A DNA stretch of 64,000 bases from Pseudomonadales bacterium (GTDB lineage Bacteria; Pseudomonadota; Gammaproteobacteria; Pseudomonadales; Pseudohongiellaceae): NCBI GenBank assembly GCA_024234325.1, contig JACKOJ010000003.1, positions 124,001 to 188,000 of the forward strand. The letters are read 5' to 3'. Below the pieces are notes generated by a model that was not told the DNA's origin, did not search any database, and was given only the letters and a program-made list of their open reading frames with translations. Shown in pieces: positions 8,287-16,386 of this stretch. The position numbers and the translations under genes are program-made. Every line of letters begins with the position of its first letter. Position 1 is the stretch's first letter.

Positions 8287-9129
8287 TCAATCATTCCTGC
8301 GCAATCGACGGATAACGACATCAAGCGTCAGCGGCAAGCGCGTGAGTGCCGTTGCCTGTTTTCTGCCGTCGGCGCTGGCACGAAAGAAATGGGGCGTCAT
8401 GCCCAGAAGCTGTTGAATGGCAACGGCTCCTTCCACCACGATCTCGTGCTGCAGGGATTCTATCGAAAGCTCTGCAAAACCTGGTGGGCAGACGGGCATC
8501 TCACCGGACACTGGTCGCAGGCTGGGATAAAGCACTTCGCGCAATTGTCGCAGGTGATTCGGCCCGGGATCTGCCATCAGCAGTACGCCGTCGGGCCGGA
8601 GAACCCGGGCAAATTCGGCATAGACCGGAAAGCCAAACAGGCACAGCACGCGATCCACGCTGTTCGACTGCACCGGGATATTGGCGTTGCTCGCCACCCA
8701 CCAGGCGGGTGTCGAATCCTGTTTCGCCGCTGCCTGCACCGCCCACTTGGAAATATCCAGCCCACCCAGGAAGAGTTCGATGTCCGGAGGTGCCTGCCGG
8801 GCCAGTTCACGCAGATAATATCCCTCGCCACTGCCAGCATCGAGGCAGCACAGCGACCCGCTCTCGACATCCCGCAGCACCGCCTTCGCTACTGCATCGG
8901 CAATCGCCTGATAATACCCGGCATTGAGAAACTGACGCCGGGCCAGCACCATCTCCTTGCTGTCGCCAGGGTCCCTGGAGCGCTTGTGCTGCACGGGCAG
9001 AAGATTGACGTAGCCTTCCCGGGCAATATCAAAACTGTGCCCGTTCTGGCAACGCCAGCACGCCGCCTCTCGGTGCAGGGATTCGCCGTCCAGCGGGCAA
9101 CGCAGGGTCTGAAGCGCGTGTATCGACAT
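8287..9129 (-). CDS. rlmA: 23S rRNA (guanine-N1)-methyltransferase RlmA
   Basis: The 280-residue protein matches RlmA, which methylates G745 (E. coli numbering) of 23S rRNA. EGYVNLLPVQHKRSRDPGD at about 38-56 is the family signature and LDAGSGEGYYL is the SAM-binding loop. An N-terminal zinc finger precedes them, but it is altered: C11, C24, C27 and H31 are present, while D14 stands where E. coli has the second cysteine of CPLC. C24 may supply the missing ligand. The gene sits nine bases after the carboxypeptidase stop on the same strand. Confidence 0.92.
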   Translation of the reverse strand: MSIHALQTLRCPLDGESLHREAACWRCQNGHSFDIAREGYVNLLPVQHKRSRDPGDSKEMVLARRQFLNAGYYQAIADAVAKAVLRDVESGSLCCLDAGSGEGYYLRELARQAPPDIELFLGGLDISKWAVQAAAKQDSTPAWWVASNANIPVQSNSVDRVLCLFGFPVYAEFARVLRPDGVLLMADPGPNHLRQLREVLYPSLRPVSGEMPVCPPGFAELSIESLQHEIVVEGAVAIQQLLGMTPHFFRASADGRKQATALTRLPLTLDVVIRRLRRND

Positions 9130-9138
9130 GGCAGAGGC

Positions 9139-10644
9139 TTACAGCGCGTAGAGGGCGCCGAACTTCTCCCTGACGTAGTGCACGAAGGGCTCAGCGCTCA
9201 GCGTTTGTCCTGTTGCCCGCCGGCACAGCTCGGGTGCGTCGTATTTGCTGCCATGGCGATGCACGTTCTCTCGCAGCCACGCCAGCAATTGCGTGGTCTT
9301 GCCCTGGGCCAGCTCCGTGTCAATGCGGGGATCCTGCTGCCGCGCTGCGGCCATGAACTGCGCGGAGTACAGATTGCCAAGAGTATAGGTCGGGAAGTAG
9401 CCGAAGGCGGCCATGGACCAGTGGATGTCCTGCAACACGCCCTTGCTGTCCGTCTCCGGCACCACCCCCAGCAAGGTCTGCATTTTTTCGCGCCAGGCGC
9501 CGGGCAGGTCTGCCACCTTGAGATCGCCGTTGATCAGGGCCTGCTCCAGCTCGAAGCGCAGAATGATGTGCATATTGTAGGTCAGCTCATCCGCCTCCAC
9601 GCGAATCAGCGAGGGCTGTACCTTGTTGATGGCACGATAGAACTGCTCCACGCTGACGCCCTTCAGTTGCTCCGGAAAATGACGCTGCAGGACCTCGAAA
9701 TGCGCCTGCCAGTATCCGAGGCTTCTGCCCACCTGATTCTCGAACAGGCGTGACTGGCTCTCGTGAATGCCCGACGAAGTGCCCTTGCCTATCGGTGTAC
9801 CATCCAGGGCCTCGGCAATGCCCTGTTCATACATGGCGTGGCCCGACTCATGCAGAGTGGCAAACAGGGACGAGACGGCATACTCGGGCGCAAAACGCGT
9901 GGTGATGCGCACATCGTTGCGCCCAAAGCTGGTGCTGAACGGATGGTGTACCTCCGCCAGGTTGCCGCGGCTGAAATCATAGCCGACTGACTCCGCTGCG
10001 TATCGGCACATGGTACGCTGTGCTTCCACCGGAAAATCCTGGGCCAACATGCGATCGTCGATAGCGCCCTTGCGCTCATTGATTGCCTGAATGAGAGGAA
10101 CGGTCTGGGCTTTTACCTCATCGAAGATACGCCGTACCGCCGCGGTTTTCATGCCGCGCTCATACTTGTCCAGCAAGGCATCGTATTTCTCGTCATCGTA
10201 GCCATAGATATCGGCCGCCTCCTGCGCAATGGCGACCGAGGCCTCCAGGTGCGGACGAAACCCGGCGAAGTCGTTCTTCTTGCGGCAGGCCGCCCACGCC
10301 GCACCCGCAGCCCCGGTCACCTCACTGCGGCGGCGCACAAACTCCGGTGTGAACAATCCTTGCTCGTCGTACTCTCTCCGCACGCTTCTGAGCATGCTGG
10401 CCTCATCGCTGTCGTAGGCCGCTTCCCGCTGCTCATTCTCTGCGGCGGCCAGCAGATCTCCCAGCTCATTGCTGGTGAACATGCGGTGGGCGATTTCACT
10501 GAGTGTGGAAATCTGTCGGGTACGCCCGGCGATGCCGTGCTCGGGCATATAGGTTTCGCGATCCCAGTCCAGCACCGCAACAGCCTTTTCAACGTCGGTA
10601 ATCGCCTTCAGTTTCTCCAGCAGGGCCTGGTAGTGTTCACTCAT
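9139..10644 (-). CDS. M32 family metallocarboxypeptidase
   Basis: The ATG at 10644 is chosen because AAAAGAGGAG lies seven bases upstream; an earlier start would add nine residues. The 501-residue product has the M32 zinc motif HESGH (H265, E266, H269) and the downstream family motif GIHESQSRLFEN, whose glutamate completes the metal site. The N-terminus (ITDVEKAVAVLDWDRETYMP) is also typical of thermostable carboxypeptidase 1 homologues. The enzyme removes C-terminal residues from peptides in the cytoplasm. It lies between a small membrane protein and rlmA in a leftward run. Confidence 0.93.
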   Translation of the reverse strand: MSEHYQALLEKLKAITDVEKAVAVLDWDRETYMPEHGIAGRTRQISTLSEIAHRMFTSNELGDLLAAAENEQREAAYDSDEASMLRSVRREYDEQGLFTPEFVRRRSEVTGAAGAAWAACRKKNDFAGFRPHLEASVAIAQEAADIYGYDDEKYDALLDKYERGMKTAAVRRIFDEVKAQTVPLIQAINERKGAIDDRMLAQDFPVEAQRTMCRYAAESVGYDFSRGNLAEVHHPFSTSFGRNDVRITTRFAPEYAVSSLFATLHESGHAMYEQGIAEALDGTPIGKGTSSGIHESQSRLFENQVGRSLGYWQAHFEVLQRHFPEQLKGVSVEQFYRAINKVQPSLIRVEADELTYNMHIILRFELEQALINGDLKVADLPGAWREKMQTLLGVVPETDSKGVLQDIHWSMAAFGYFPTYTLGNLYSAQFMAAARQQDPRIDTELAQGKTTQLLAWLRENVHRHGSKYDAPELCRRATGQTLSAEPFVHYVREKFGALYAL

Positions 10645-10667
10645 CACGCGCTCCTCTTTTGTCAAAC

Positions 10668-10946
10668 TCACTTGCTACCCCATATCCGTGCCACCGCGCG
10701 GTCCGTTCCCAAACCACCCACCACCAGACAGAACAGGCTCACCAGAAAGAACACGAGGGTCGGGATGAAAGCCCCCGAGCCCCCTGCCATGATTCCGAAA
10801 TAAAGGGAGACCAGGCACAAAAACAGGAACAGGCTGCCCACGGCGAGCAGAATCTTGCGTTGACTCGGCCGGTAGTGATAGGCCCCTTCTCCGCGCTCGA
10901 ACAGATTGAGGATAGGGGAAAACAATGCTCGCAATGCCTGTTTCAT
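10668..10946 (-). CDS. Small hypothetical membrane protein
   Basis: From the ATG at 10946 the product has 92 residues with two hydrophobic helices (about 33-55, ILLAVGSLFLFLCLVSLYFGI, and 62-80, IPTLVFFLVSLFCLVVGGLG) separated by a short Gly-Ser turn. GGAG lies about 12 bases before this ATG; a TTG at 10985 is possible but would overlap the GST gene end. No family recognised. It lies 23 bases upstream of the M32 carboxypeptidase and 35 downstream of the GST gene. Confidence 0.6.
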   Translation of the reverse strand: MKQALRALFSPILNLFERGEGAYHYRPSQRKILLAVGSLFLFLCLVSLYFGIMAGGSGAFIPTLVFFLVSLFCLVVGGLGTDRAVARIWGSK

Positions 10947-10981
10947 GTCGCTTGATAACTCCAGTAGGTAGTGGTGTGTGC

Positions 10982-11584
10982 TCAACCCTGCATGGTCAGA
11001 TAGCCGGGTATGGCTGCGAAGTCACGGAACCAGCGCTGAATGTTCGGATAGCCCGAAAGATCAAAGCCCCCTTCTTCGGCAACGTGTGTGTACGCATAAA
11101 GACTGATGTCGGCAATCGTAGGGTTTTCGCCGACGAAGAAGCGTCGCTTTTCCAGATGCGCATTCATCAGGGCCAATGCCTTGTGCCCTCCTGCCTGCTT
11201 GCCGTGGTACTCGGCTTCGCGCTCCTTCGGCAATCCCAGATACTTGTTGATGTAGCGGGCAGTGGCAATATAGGGTTCGTGACTGTATTGCTCAAAGAAC
11301 TGCCATTGCAGCACCCTCGCCCTGGCCAGGCGTTCTGCCGGAAGAAAATCGGTGCCGTCCGCAAAGTAATTCAGAATGGCATTGGATTCCCAGAGGAACT
11401 CCCCATTGCCGAGGTCCACCACTGGAACACGGGTGTTGGGGTTCATGCGCTTGAATTCCTCGGTGTGGGTTTCCTGCTTGAGAATATCCACATGTACCCA
11501 TTCGTGGGCCAGCCCCAGAAACTCCAGCAGCAGTTTGATCTTGTAGCAGTTGCCCGACAGCATGTCGCCGTACACTCGAATCAT
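10982..11584 (-). CDS. Glutathione S-transferase family protein
   Basis: The product has 200 residues from the ATG at 11584, which has an AGAGAAGAG stretch upstream. The N-terminal thioredoxin-like domain includes YGDMLSGNCYKIKLLLEFLGL, where a Ser near position 10 would be the glutathione-activating residue, and PNTRVPVVDLGNGEFLWESNAIL, the cis-Pro plus ESxAI glutathione-binding pair. The all-helical C-terminal domain follows (ARVLQWQFFEQYSHEPYIA, then NPTIADISLYAY). It probably conjugates or reduces electrophiles; substrate unknown. Confidence 0.9.
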   Translation of the reverse strand: MIRVYGDMLSGNCYKIKLLLEFLGLAHEWVHVDILKQETHTEEFKRMNPNTRVPVVDLGNGEFLWESNAILNYFADGTDFLPAERLARARVLQWQFFEQYSHEPYIATARYINKYLGLPKEREAEYHGKQAGGHKALALMNAHLEKRRFFVGENPTIADISLYAYTHVAEEGGFDLSGYPNIQRWFRDFAAIPGYLTMQG

Positions 11585-11681
11585 GATTCTCTTCTCTTGT
11601 ATGTTGTTCGCCTTTAAGACGGCCTCCGTAGACAAACGCAGATATCTCTCATCTCCAGGGCCGGGATCCTTTCAATCTCAT

Positions 11682-12308
11682 TCAGGACTGTACCGTTACC
11701 AATCTGACCGCCAATCCCGCCAGAACGATCGCGCTCCCACGATTAAGTACGATTTGAGCGCGCTGCGATTTGCCCAGCCAGGAACCCAGCGTTCCCGCCG
11801 CACAGGCGATGCTGCCGAACACAATGAGCGTGGCCAGAATGAAAACCGCGCCCAGGACAAGAAACTGTGGCACCAGGGAACCCTGCTCGGGACTCACAAA
11901 CTGAGGCAAAAAAGCCAGAAAAAAAACCGATACCTTGGGATTGGTCACATTCATGAGTATGCCACGGCGATACAAGGCTCCCTGTGACAAGGTTGAAGTG
12001 CTCTGCTCGTCCATAGACACCGCGGGTGCGCGAAACGCCTGCCAGGCAAGATACAGAAGATACCCGGCACCTACAATTTTCAGCAGTAAAAAGGCGCTCG
12101 CCGACGTCTGAAAAATAACGGCAACACCCAATGCCACTGCCGTCGTATGCACAAGCAGCCCCGTGCAAAGCCCCAGCGTCACCAGCAGCCCTGGGCGCCT
12201 CCCATACATCGCGGACTGCGTCAGCACAAACAGATTGTCCGGACCCGGTGCAAGACACAGCAGCAAGGACGTAAGCAGAAACCCGAGCAGGGATTCAACT
12301 GGAATCAT
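11682..12308 (-). CDS. LysE family amino-acid/metabolite exporter
   Basis: The 208 residues form about six hydrophobic segments. The N-terminal LLCLAPGPDNLFVLTQSAMYGRR includes the PGP(D/N) signature of the LysE/RhtB family, and NVTNPKVSVFFLAFLPQFV in the middle is the second conserved block. These carriers export amino acids such as lysine, homoserine or threonine across the inner membrane. Substrate cannot be assigned. It lies downstream of the SDR gene on the same strand, 54 bases apart. Confidence 0.9.
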   Translation of the reverse strand: MIPVESLLGFLLTSLLLCLAPGPDNLFVLTQSAMYGRRPGLLVTLGLCTGLLVHTTAVALGVAVIFQTSASAFLLLKIVGAGYLLYLAWQAFRAPAVSMDEQSTSTLSQGALYRRGILMNVTNPKVSVFFLAFLPQFVSPEQGSLVPQFLVLGAVFILATLIVFGSIACAAGTLGSWLGKSQRAQIVLNRGSAIVLAGLAVRLVTVQS

Positions 12309-12362
12309 GCGCCAGCTCCCACGTTCATCCGCCCGCTCATTGACTTAGGGACCACTCTCCAA

Positions 12363-13124
12363 CTACTCCATATCGCGCGACACTGCGAGCGCACTCCAGG
12401 TTTGACACACCGGCATCACCTCCAGCGTGTTGATATTGACGTGGGCGGGCATGGCGTTCACCCAGTGAATGATGTCCGCAATATCCTCGGCGCTCAGCGG
12501 TGTGGTGCCGGCGTAGACTTTTGCGGCGCGTTCGTCGTCACCGCCAAAGCGTACCTTTGAGAAATTGGTCTCCGCCATTCCGGGTTCAATATTGCTCACC
12601 CGTATGCGCTTGCCGATCAGATCAGCCCGCAGCCCACGGGAAAAATTCTGCACAAACGCCTTTGTGCCCCCGTAGGCATTGCCGCCCGGGTAGGGCCAGT
12701 TACCTGCCGTTGATCCGATGTTGATGATGTGCCCGCTATTGCGCGCCACCATGCCCGGCAATACGGCGTGGGTAACCCGCATCAGCCCGGTGATGTTGGT
12801 GTCCACCATGGTTTGCCACTTGGCGAAGTCCGCCTGCTGGGCCGGCTCCAGACCGAGAGCAAGGCCCGCGTTGTTTACCAGCACATCAATGTCGCGAAAT
12901 GCCTGTGGCAGGCCGGCAAAGAACCGATCCACGGAGTCCTGATTCGTAACGTCCATGGGCGCAGCGTAGACCGGACAACGGGGACTCAGCTCCTCGGCAA
13001 GTGCCTGCAGCTTGTCTGCACTTCTTGCCGCCAGAATCAGGGCGTTGCCGTCGTCGGCAAACCTGCGCGCTGCCGCCTCACCAAACCCGGACGATGCCCC
13101 GGTAATCAGAACCACTTTGCTCAT
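12363..13124 (-). CDS. Short-chain dehydrogenase/reductase (YdfG-like)
   Basis: This 253-residue protein is a classical SDR. TGASSGFG near residue 8 is the dinucleotide-binding turn, NNAGLALG the structural motif, and the catalytic residues are a Ser in INIGSTAGNWPYPGG and the Tyr and Lys of YGGTK. The sequence around it resembles E. coli YdfG, an NADP-dependent 3-hydroxy acid dehydrogenase that also acts on malonic semialdehyde. The exact substrate here is inferred only from that likeness. Confidence 0.9.
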   Translation of the reverse strand: MSKVVLITGASSGFGEAAARRFADDGNALILAARSADKLQALAEELSPRCPVYAAPMDVTNQDSVDRFFAGLPQAFRDIDVLVNNAGLALGLEPAQQADFAKWQTMVDTNITGLMRVTHAVLPGMVARNSGHIINIGSTAGNWPYPGGNAYGGTKAFVQNFSRGLRADLIGKRIRVSNIEPGMAETNFSKVRFGGDDERAAKVYAGTTPLSAEDIADIIHWVNAMPAHVNINTLEVMPVCQTWSALAVSRDME

Positions 13125-13173
13125 TTCCTTCTCCTTGTGCAGGCTCCTGATAGGGAATCAAACCCGCAGACTA

Positions 13174-14283
13174 TCACAGCCGCCTGAAAGGCAATAACTG
13201 CGCCGCGTCGCGTCGATACTGCTCCACATGCTCTGTCTCCTGCTGCAGAAAATCACCGATGGCCTGCGCGAAGCGGGGGTCCGCGATCCAGTGGTTTGAC
13301 CAGGTACTGACCGGCTCGAACCCGCGCTGAATCTTGTGTTCGCCCTGGGCCCCGGAATCGAAGCGTTGCAGGCCGTTGGCAATGCAGAACTCGATGCCCT
13401 GGTAATAGCAGGTCTCGAAGTGCAGGAACTGGTAGTCCTCCAGACACCCCCAGTAGCGACCGTACAGTGTCGTGTCATCGAACAGGCTGAGGGCACCGGC
13501 GATGGCGCGTCCCTCGTGCAAGGCCATCACCAGCAGAACATTGTCGGGCATCTCTCTGCCCAATTGCAGAAAGAACGTCAGCGACAGATAGGGCTGCTGC
13601 CCACGCACATGATAGGTGTTCTGGTAGAAGCGATAGAACTCCCGCCATTGGTCCTCGCGGATTTCTCCACCACGAAAGTGTTCAAAGCGAATCCCGGCGT
13701 CCTGCACGGCCAGACGCTCCTTGCGGACATTCTTGCGCTTGCGCGAACTGAATGCCTCCAGGAAGGCATCGAAGCTCCCATAACCACGATTGAACCACTG
13801 GAACTGGGTGCCGGTGCGTTGCAGCAGACCCCGATCCCGCAGCAGCGAACTCTCCTTCGGCAGCGGGAACAGGACATGCCAACTGCTTGCACCAAGACGT
13901 CCCGCCTCCTCCTGCACCGCGCGGCACATCGTTTCTGTCAGGGTGTTTATGTTTTCTCCCGGAGCACACAGCAGGCGAGAAGACTGGCTCGGAGTAAAGG
14001 GAATCGCCGTCAGCAGCTTGGGATAGTAATTCAATCCATTGCGATGGTAGGCGTCCGCCCAGGACCAGTCGAAGACGTATTCGCCATAGGAGTGATGCTT
14101 GATGTACAGCGGCATGGCCGCCACCGGCACTCCCGCCCGGCTGACGAGCAGATGATGCGGCTGCCAGCCAGTGTCGACACCCACACTGCCACTGTCTTCC
14201 AGAGCCCGCAGGAAGGCATGTTTCAGGAAGGGGCTGGCGCCAGCCGTGAGACTGTCCCAAACCGCTGCAGGGATCTGCACCAC
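13174..14283 (-). CDS. GNAT/DUF482 (peptidogalycan biosynthesis-like) protein
   Basis: About 369 residues match the DUF482 family of GNAT-fold proteins (PFLKHAFLRALEDSGSVG near the start, then GWQPHHLL, KRKNVRKERLAVQDAGI and FDSGAQGEHKIQRGFEP). Function is unknown. The GTG at 14283 is the first canonical start, but codons upstream remain open and encode DFRFHSRV, which resembles the conserved N-terminus of the family as I recall it. GGGAG at 14326-14330 lies six bases before an ATC codon at 14319, so translation may begin there on a non-canonical codon. It is divergent from the RpiR-type regulator. Confidence 0.85.
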   Translation of the reverse strand: MVQIPAAVWDSLTAGASPFLKHAFLRALEDSGSVGVDTGWQPHHLLVSRAGVPVAAMPLYIKHHSYGEYVFDWSWADAYHRNGLNYYPKLLTAIPFTPSQSSRLLCAPGENINTLTETMCRAVQEEAGRLGASSWHVLFPLPKESSLLRDRGLLQRTGTQFQWFNRGYGSFDAFLEAFSSRKRKNVRKERLAVQDAGIRFEHFRGGEIREDQWREFYRFYQNTYHVRGQQPYLSLTFFLQLGREMPDNVLLVMALHEGRAIAGALSLFDDTTLYGRYWGCLEDYQFLHFETCYYQGIEFCIANGLQRFDSGAQGEHKIQRGFEPVSTWSNHWIADPRFAQAIGDFLQQETEHVEQYRRDAAQLLPFRRL

Positions 14284-14378
14284 GCGTGAATGAAATCGAA
14301 AATCGAGTATGGCGACGATAGCTTTCTCCCGATCGCGAACCAGTGAGTTCGTGGTAGTTAAACCTCTGTATTTCCTGC

Positions 14379-14384
14379 TATATT
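14379..14384 (+). promoter_or_regulatory. Extended -10 element for the RpiR/HexR-type gene
   Basis: TGCTATATT (the -10 hexamer TATATT at 14379-14384 with TG one base before it) lies about 30 bases ahead of the GTG at 14414, so a transcript would have a leader of roughly 20 bases. The -35 region is weak (GTTAAA, spacer 16). TGGTAGTTAAAC just upstream resembles half of the HexR operator as I recall it, which would fit autoregulation; this is inference. Confidence 0.45.
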
Positions 14385-14413
14385 GCGGTCTGATTCGCCA
14401 TTGAGGAACGGGC

Positions 14414-15268
14414 GTGGAGTCTCAGAACCCGATCAGCAAAATCAGGGAACACCGCGATGCCTTGCGTAAATCCGAACGCAAAGTGGCGGATTTCATTCTC
14501 GACAACGCAGCGGCCTTGATCAATATGCGAATTGTGGACGTCGCCTCCAGTGCCGAGGTGAGCGAGCCTACCGTACTGCGCTTCTGCCGTGCCCTGGGCT
14601 ACGACGGCTTCCAGTCTTTCAAGCTGCAACTGGCCCAGCATCTGGGCACCAACAACAGCTATTCGCAGTTTTCCGTAGACGACAACGACACAGCGGCGGA
14701 TCTGTGCAACAAGGTCTTTGACTCGACGATTGGCTCCCTGCTGACCGTTCGCGATCAGCTTGATGCCCGCGTTCTGGAAGCCGCCATCAACAAGCTCAGC
14801 CACGCCAGCCGGGTGGAGTTCTACGGCTTCGGGGCCTCCGGCTCGGTCGCCGCCGACGCCCAGCACAAATTCTTCCGTCTCCAGGTTTCTACTGCCGCCT
14901 ATACGGATCCGCATATTCAGCTCATGTCCGCAATTTCACTGGGAGAGAAGGATGTCGTGGTCGCCATTTCCCAGTCGGGACGCACCAAGGCCCTGATCCA
15001 GAGTGTGAACCTGGCGATGGAAGCCGGTGCGACCGTGATTGGTCTGGCGCCGGCACACACACCGCTGAGCGAGCTTTGCAGCATTCCCATTCACGTCAAT
15101 GTGGAGGAAGACCAGCACGAGTTCACGCCCGTCTCCTCCCGCATTGCCCATCTCCTGGTCATCGATGTGCTGGCCATGGGAGTCGCGCGTTTCCGCAAGA
15201 ATCTGCTGAAGGATCACCTGAAGCGGATGAACAAGAACCTGAAGACGCTGCGTACCTACAAGTCCTGA
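14414..15268 (+). CDS. RpiR/MurR family regulator (HexR-like)
   Basis: The 284 residues have an N-terminal helix-turn-helix domain (about 1-80; VASSAEVSEPTVLRFCRALG is the recognition region) and a SIS sugar-isomerase domain (about 120-250; FYGFGASGSVAADAQHKFFR and VVAISQSGRTKALI bind the phosphosugar). Length and the VSEPTV.RFCR pattern are closest to HexR, which senses keto-deoxy-phosphogluconate and controls Entner-Doudoroff and central carbon genes. No sugar genes adjoin it, so the regulon is elsewhere. Start is a GTG. Its stop directly abuts the stop of the convergent CNNM gene with no bases between. Confidence 0.85.
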   Translation: MESQNPISKIREHRDALRKSERKVADFILDNAAALINMRIVDVASSAEVSEPTVLRFCRALGYDGFQSFKLQLAQHLGTNNSYSQFSVDDNDTAADLCNKVFDSTIGSLLTVRDQLDARVLEAAINKLSHASRVEFYGFGASGSVAADAQHKFFRLQVSTAAYTDPHIQLMSAISLGEKDVVVAISQSGRTKALIQSVNLAMEAGATVIGLAPAHTPLSELCSIPIHVNVEEDQHEFTPVSSRIAHLLVIDVLAMGVARFRKNLLKDHLKRMNKNLKTLRTYKS

Positions 15269-16282
15269 TTACATGTGCTTCATGCGGTGTTCCCAACGCC
15301 GGCGCGCAAAGCGGCGCATGTTGGGGATGTCGTCGGTCTCATCCATGATGGGCTGACCGAGAATGGTCTCAATGATGTCTTCCATGGTCAGCAGCCCCAG
15401 CCACGTGCCGTATTCGTCGTAGACCAGGCACATATGCTGATGCTCCTTGAGCAGGCTGGAGAGGATGTTCTCGACGCTCTCGCTGTCGGTAATCACCTTC
15501 ACCGGCTTCATCAGCTCGCTGACCTGCTGCGCGGGGTCGGCCTCCACCAGATCAAAGCGGAATACCACACCATGGGGGTGCCCCTCTTCGTCCAGCACCG
15601 GGTAACGGGAAAACTGGTCGCGACGGGAAAGCTCGATCATCTCTGCCACCGTGCTGGTGGTGTTGACGTACTCGCAGACGGTTCGCGGTGTCATGATGTC
15701 GCGCGCCTTGATGTCATGCAGGTCGAGAATATTCGCGATCACGCGCTGTTCGTCCTGGTCCAGCTCGTCCATTTCCCGCCCGAGGCTGGTCAGGGCCTTG
15801 ATCTCGGTGCGCAGGTCGAGCCGTTGCGGGCGGGCACCAAGCCAGGAGGTGATGTGATCGGACAGCCAGATAAAGGGCTTGAGCACCAGGATCATCAGAT
15901 TCAGCACCGGCGGCAGGAACGGCGCCAGGCTGACCCAGTAGCGGGCGCCGATGGTCTTGGGGATGATTTCAGAAAAGATGAGAATAATCAGGGTCATGAC
16001 TGCGGAGGCAACGCCCAGATAGCCGTCACCCAGCAGCACGGTAACCTGGGCACCAACTCCCGCAGCCCCGCCGGTATGGGCGATGGTATTCAGGGTCAGA
16101 ATGGCGGCCAGCGGTTGATCGATCTTGTCCTTGAGTTTGCGCAGGCCAGAGTAACGTGGCGAACCCTCCTGTTTGAGCTGTGCAATATAGCTGGGCGTCA
16201 CGCTTAGCAGCGCAGCCTCTAGCAGGGAACATAGAAAGGAGATCGAGACGGAAATCAGGACAAACGCGATGAGCAAACTCAT
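15269..16282 (-). CDS. CNNM/DUF21 transporter with CBS domains (CorC/HlyC-like)
   Basis: From the ATG at 16282 the protein has 337 residues. The first 180 form the DUF21 transmembrane domain (MSLLIAFVLISVSISFLCSLLEAALLSV; IILIFSEIIPKTIGARYW, the IPK signature of the family), followed by two CBS domains (about 200-320; RDIMTPRTV and YDEYGTWLGLLTMEDIIETILG). There is no CorC/HlyC C-terminal domain, so it is the short form. CNNM proteins are linked to Mg2+ or Co2+ transport, with CBS domains sensing Mg-ATP. An upstream GTG at 16321 would put charged residues before the first helix and seems less likely. Confidence 0.88.
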   Translation of the reverse strand: MSLLIAFVLISVSISFLCSLLEAALLSVTPSYIAQLKQEGSPRYSGLRKLKDKIDQPLAAILTLNTIAHTGGAAGVGAQVTVLLGDGYLGVASAVMTLIILIFSEIIPKTIGARYWVSLAPFLPPVLNLMILVLKPFIWLSDHITSWLGARPQRLDLRTEIKALTSLGREMDELDQDEQRVIANILDLHDIKARDIMTPRTVCEYVNTTSTVAEMIELSRRDQFSRYPVLDEEGHPHGVVFRFDLVEADPAQQVSELMKPVKVITDSESVENILSSLLKEHQHMCLVYDEYGTWLGLLTMEDIIETILGQPIMDETDDIPNMRRFARRRWEHRMKHM

Positions 16283-16386
16283 ACAGGGGGGTGAAGCGCT
16301 CCGGAAAAACAGGGAAACCAATACTACACTATCGCCATTTGCAGGCTCAACCGCTTTGGACGCGGTCCGCGGGGCCTCCCACAGGC

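Noticed and set aside
8389..9753. A 454-codon open frame antisense to rlmA and the M32 carboxypeptidase.
   Set aside because: It spans the boundary of two well-recognised genes on the other strand and has no motif.
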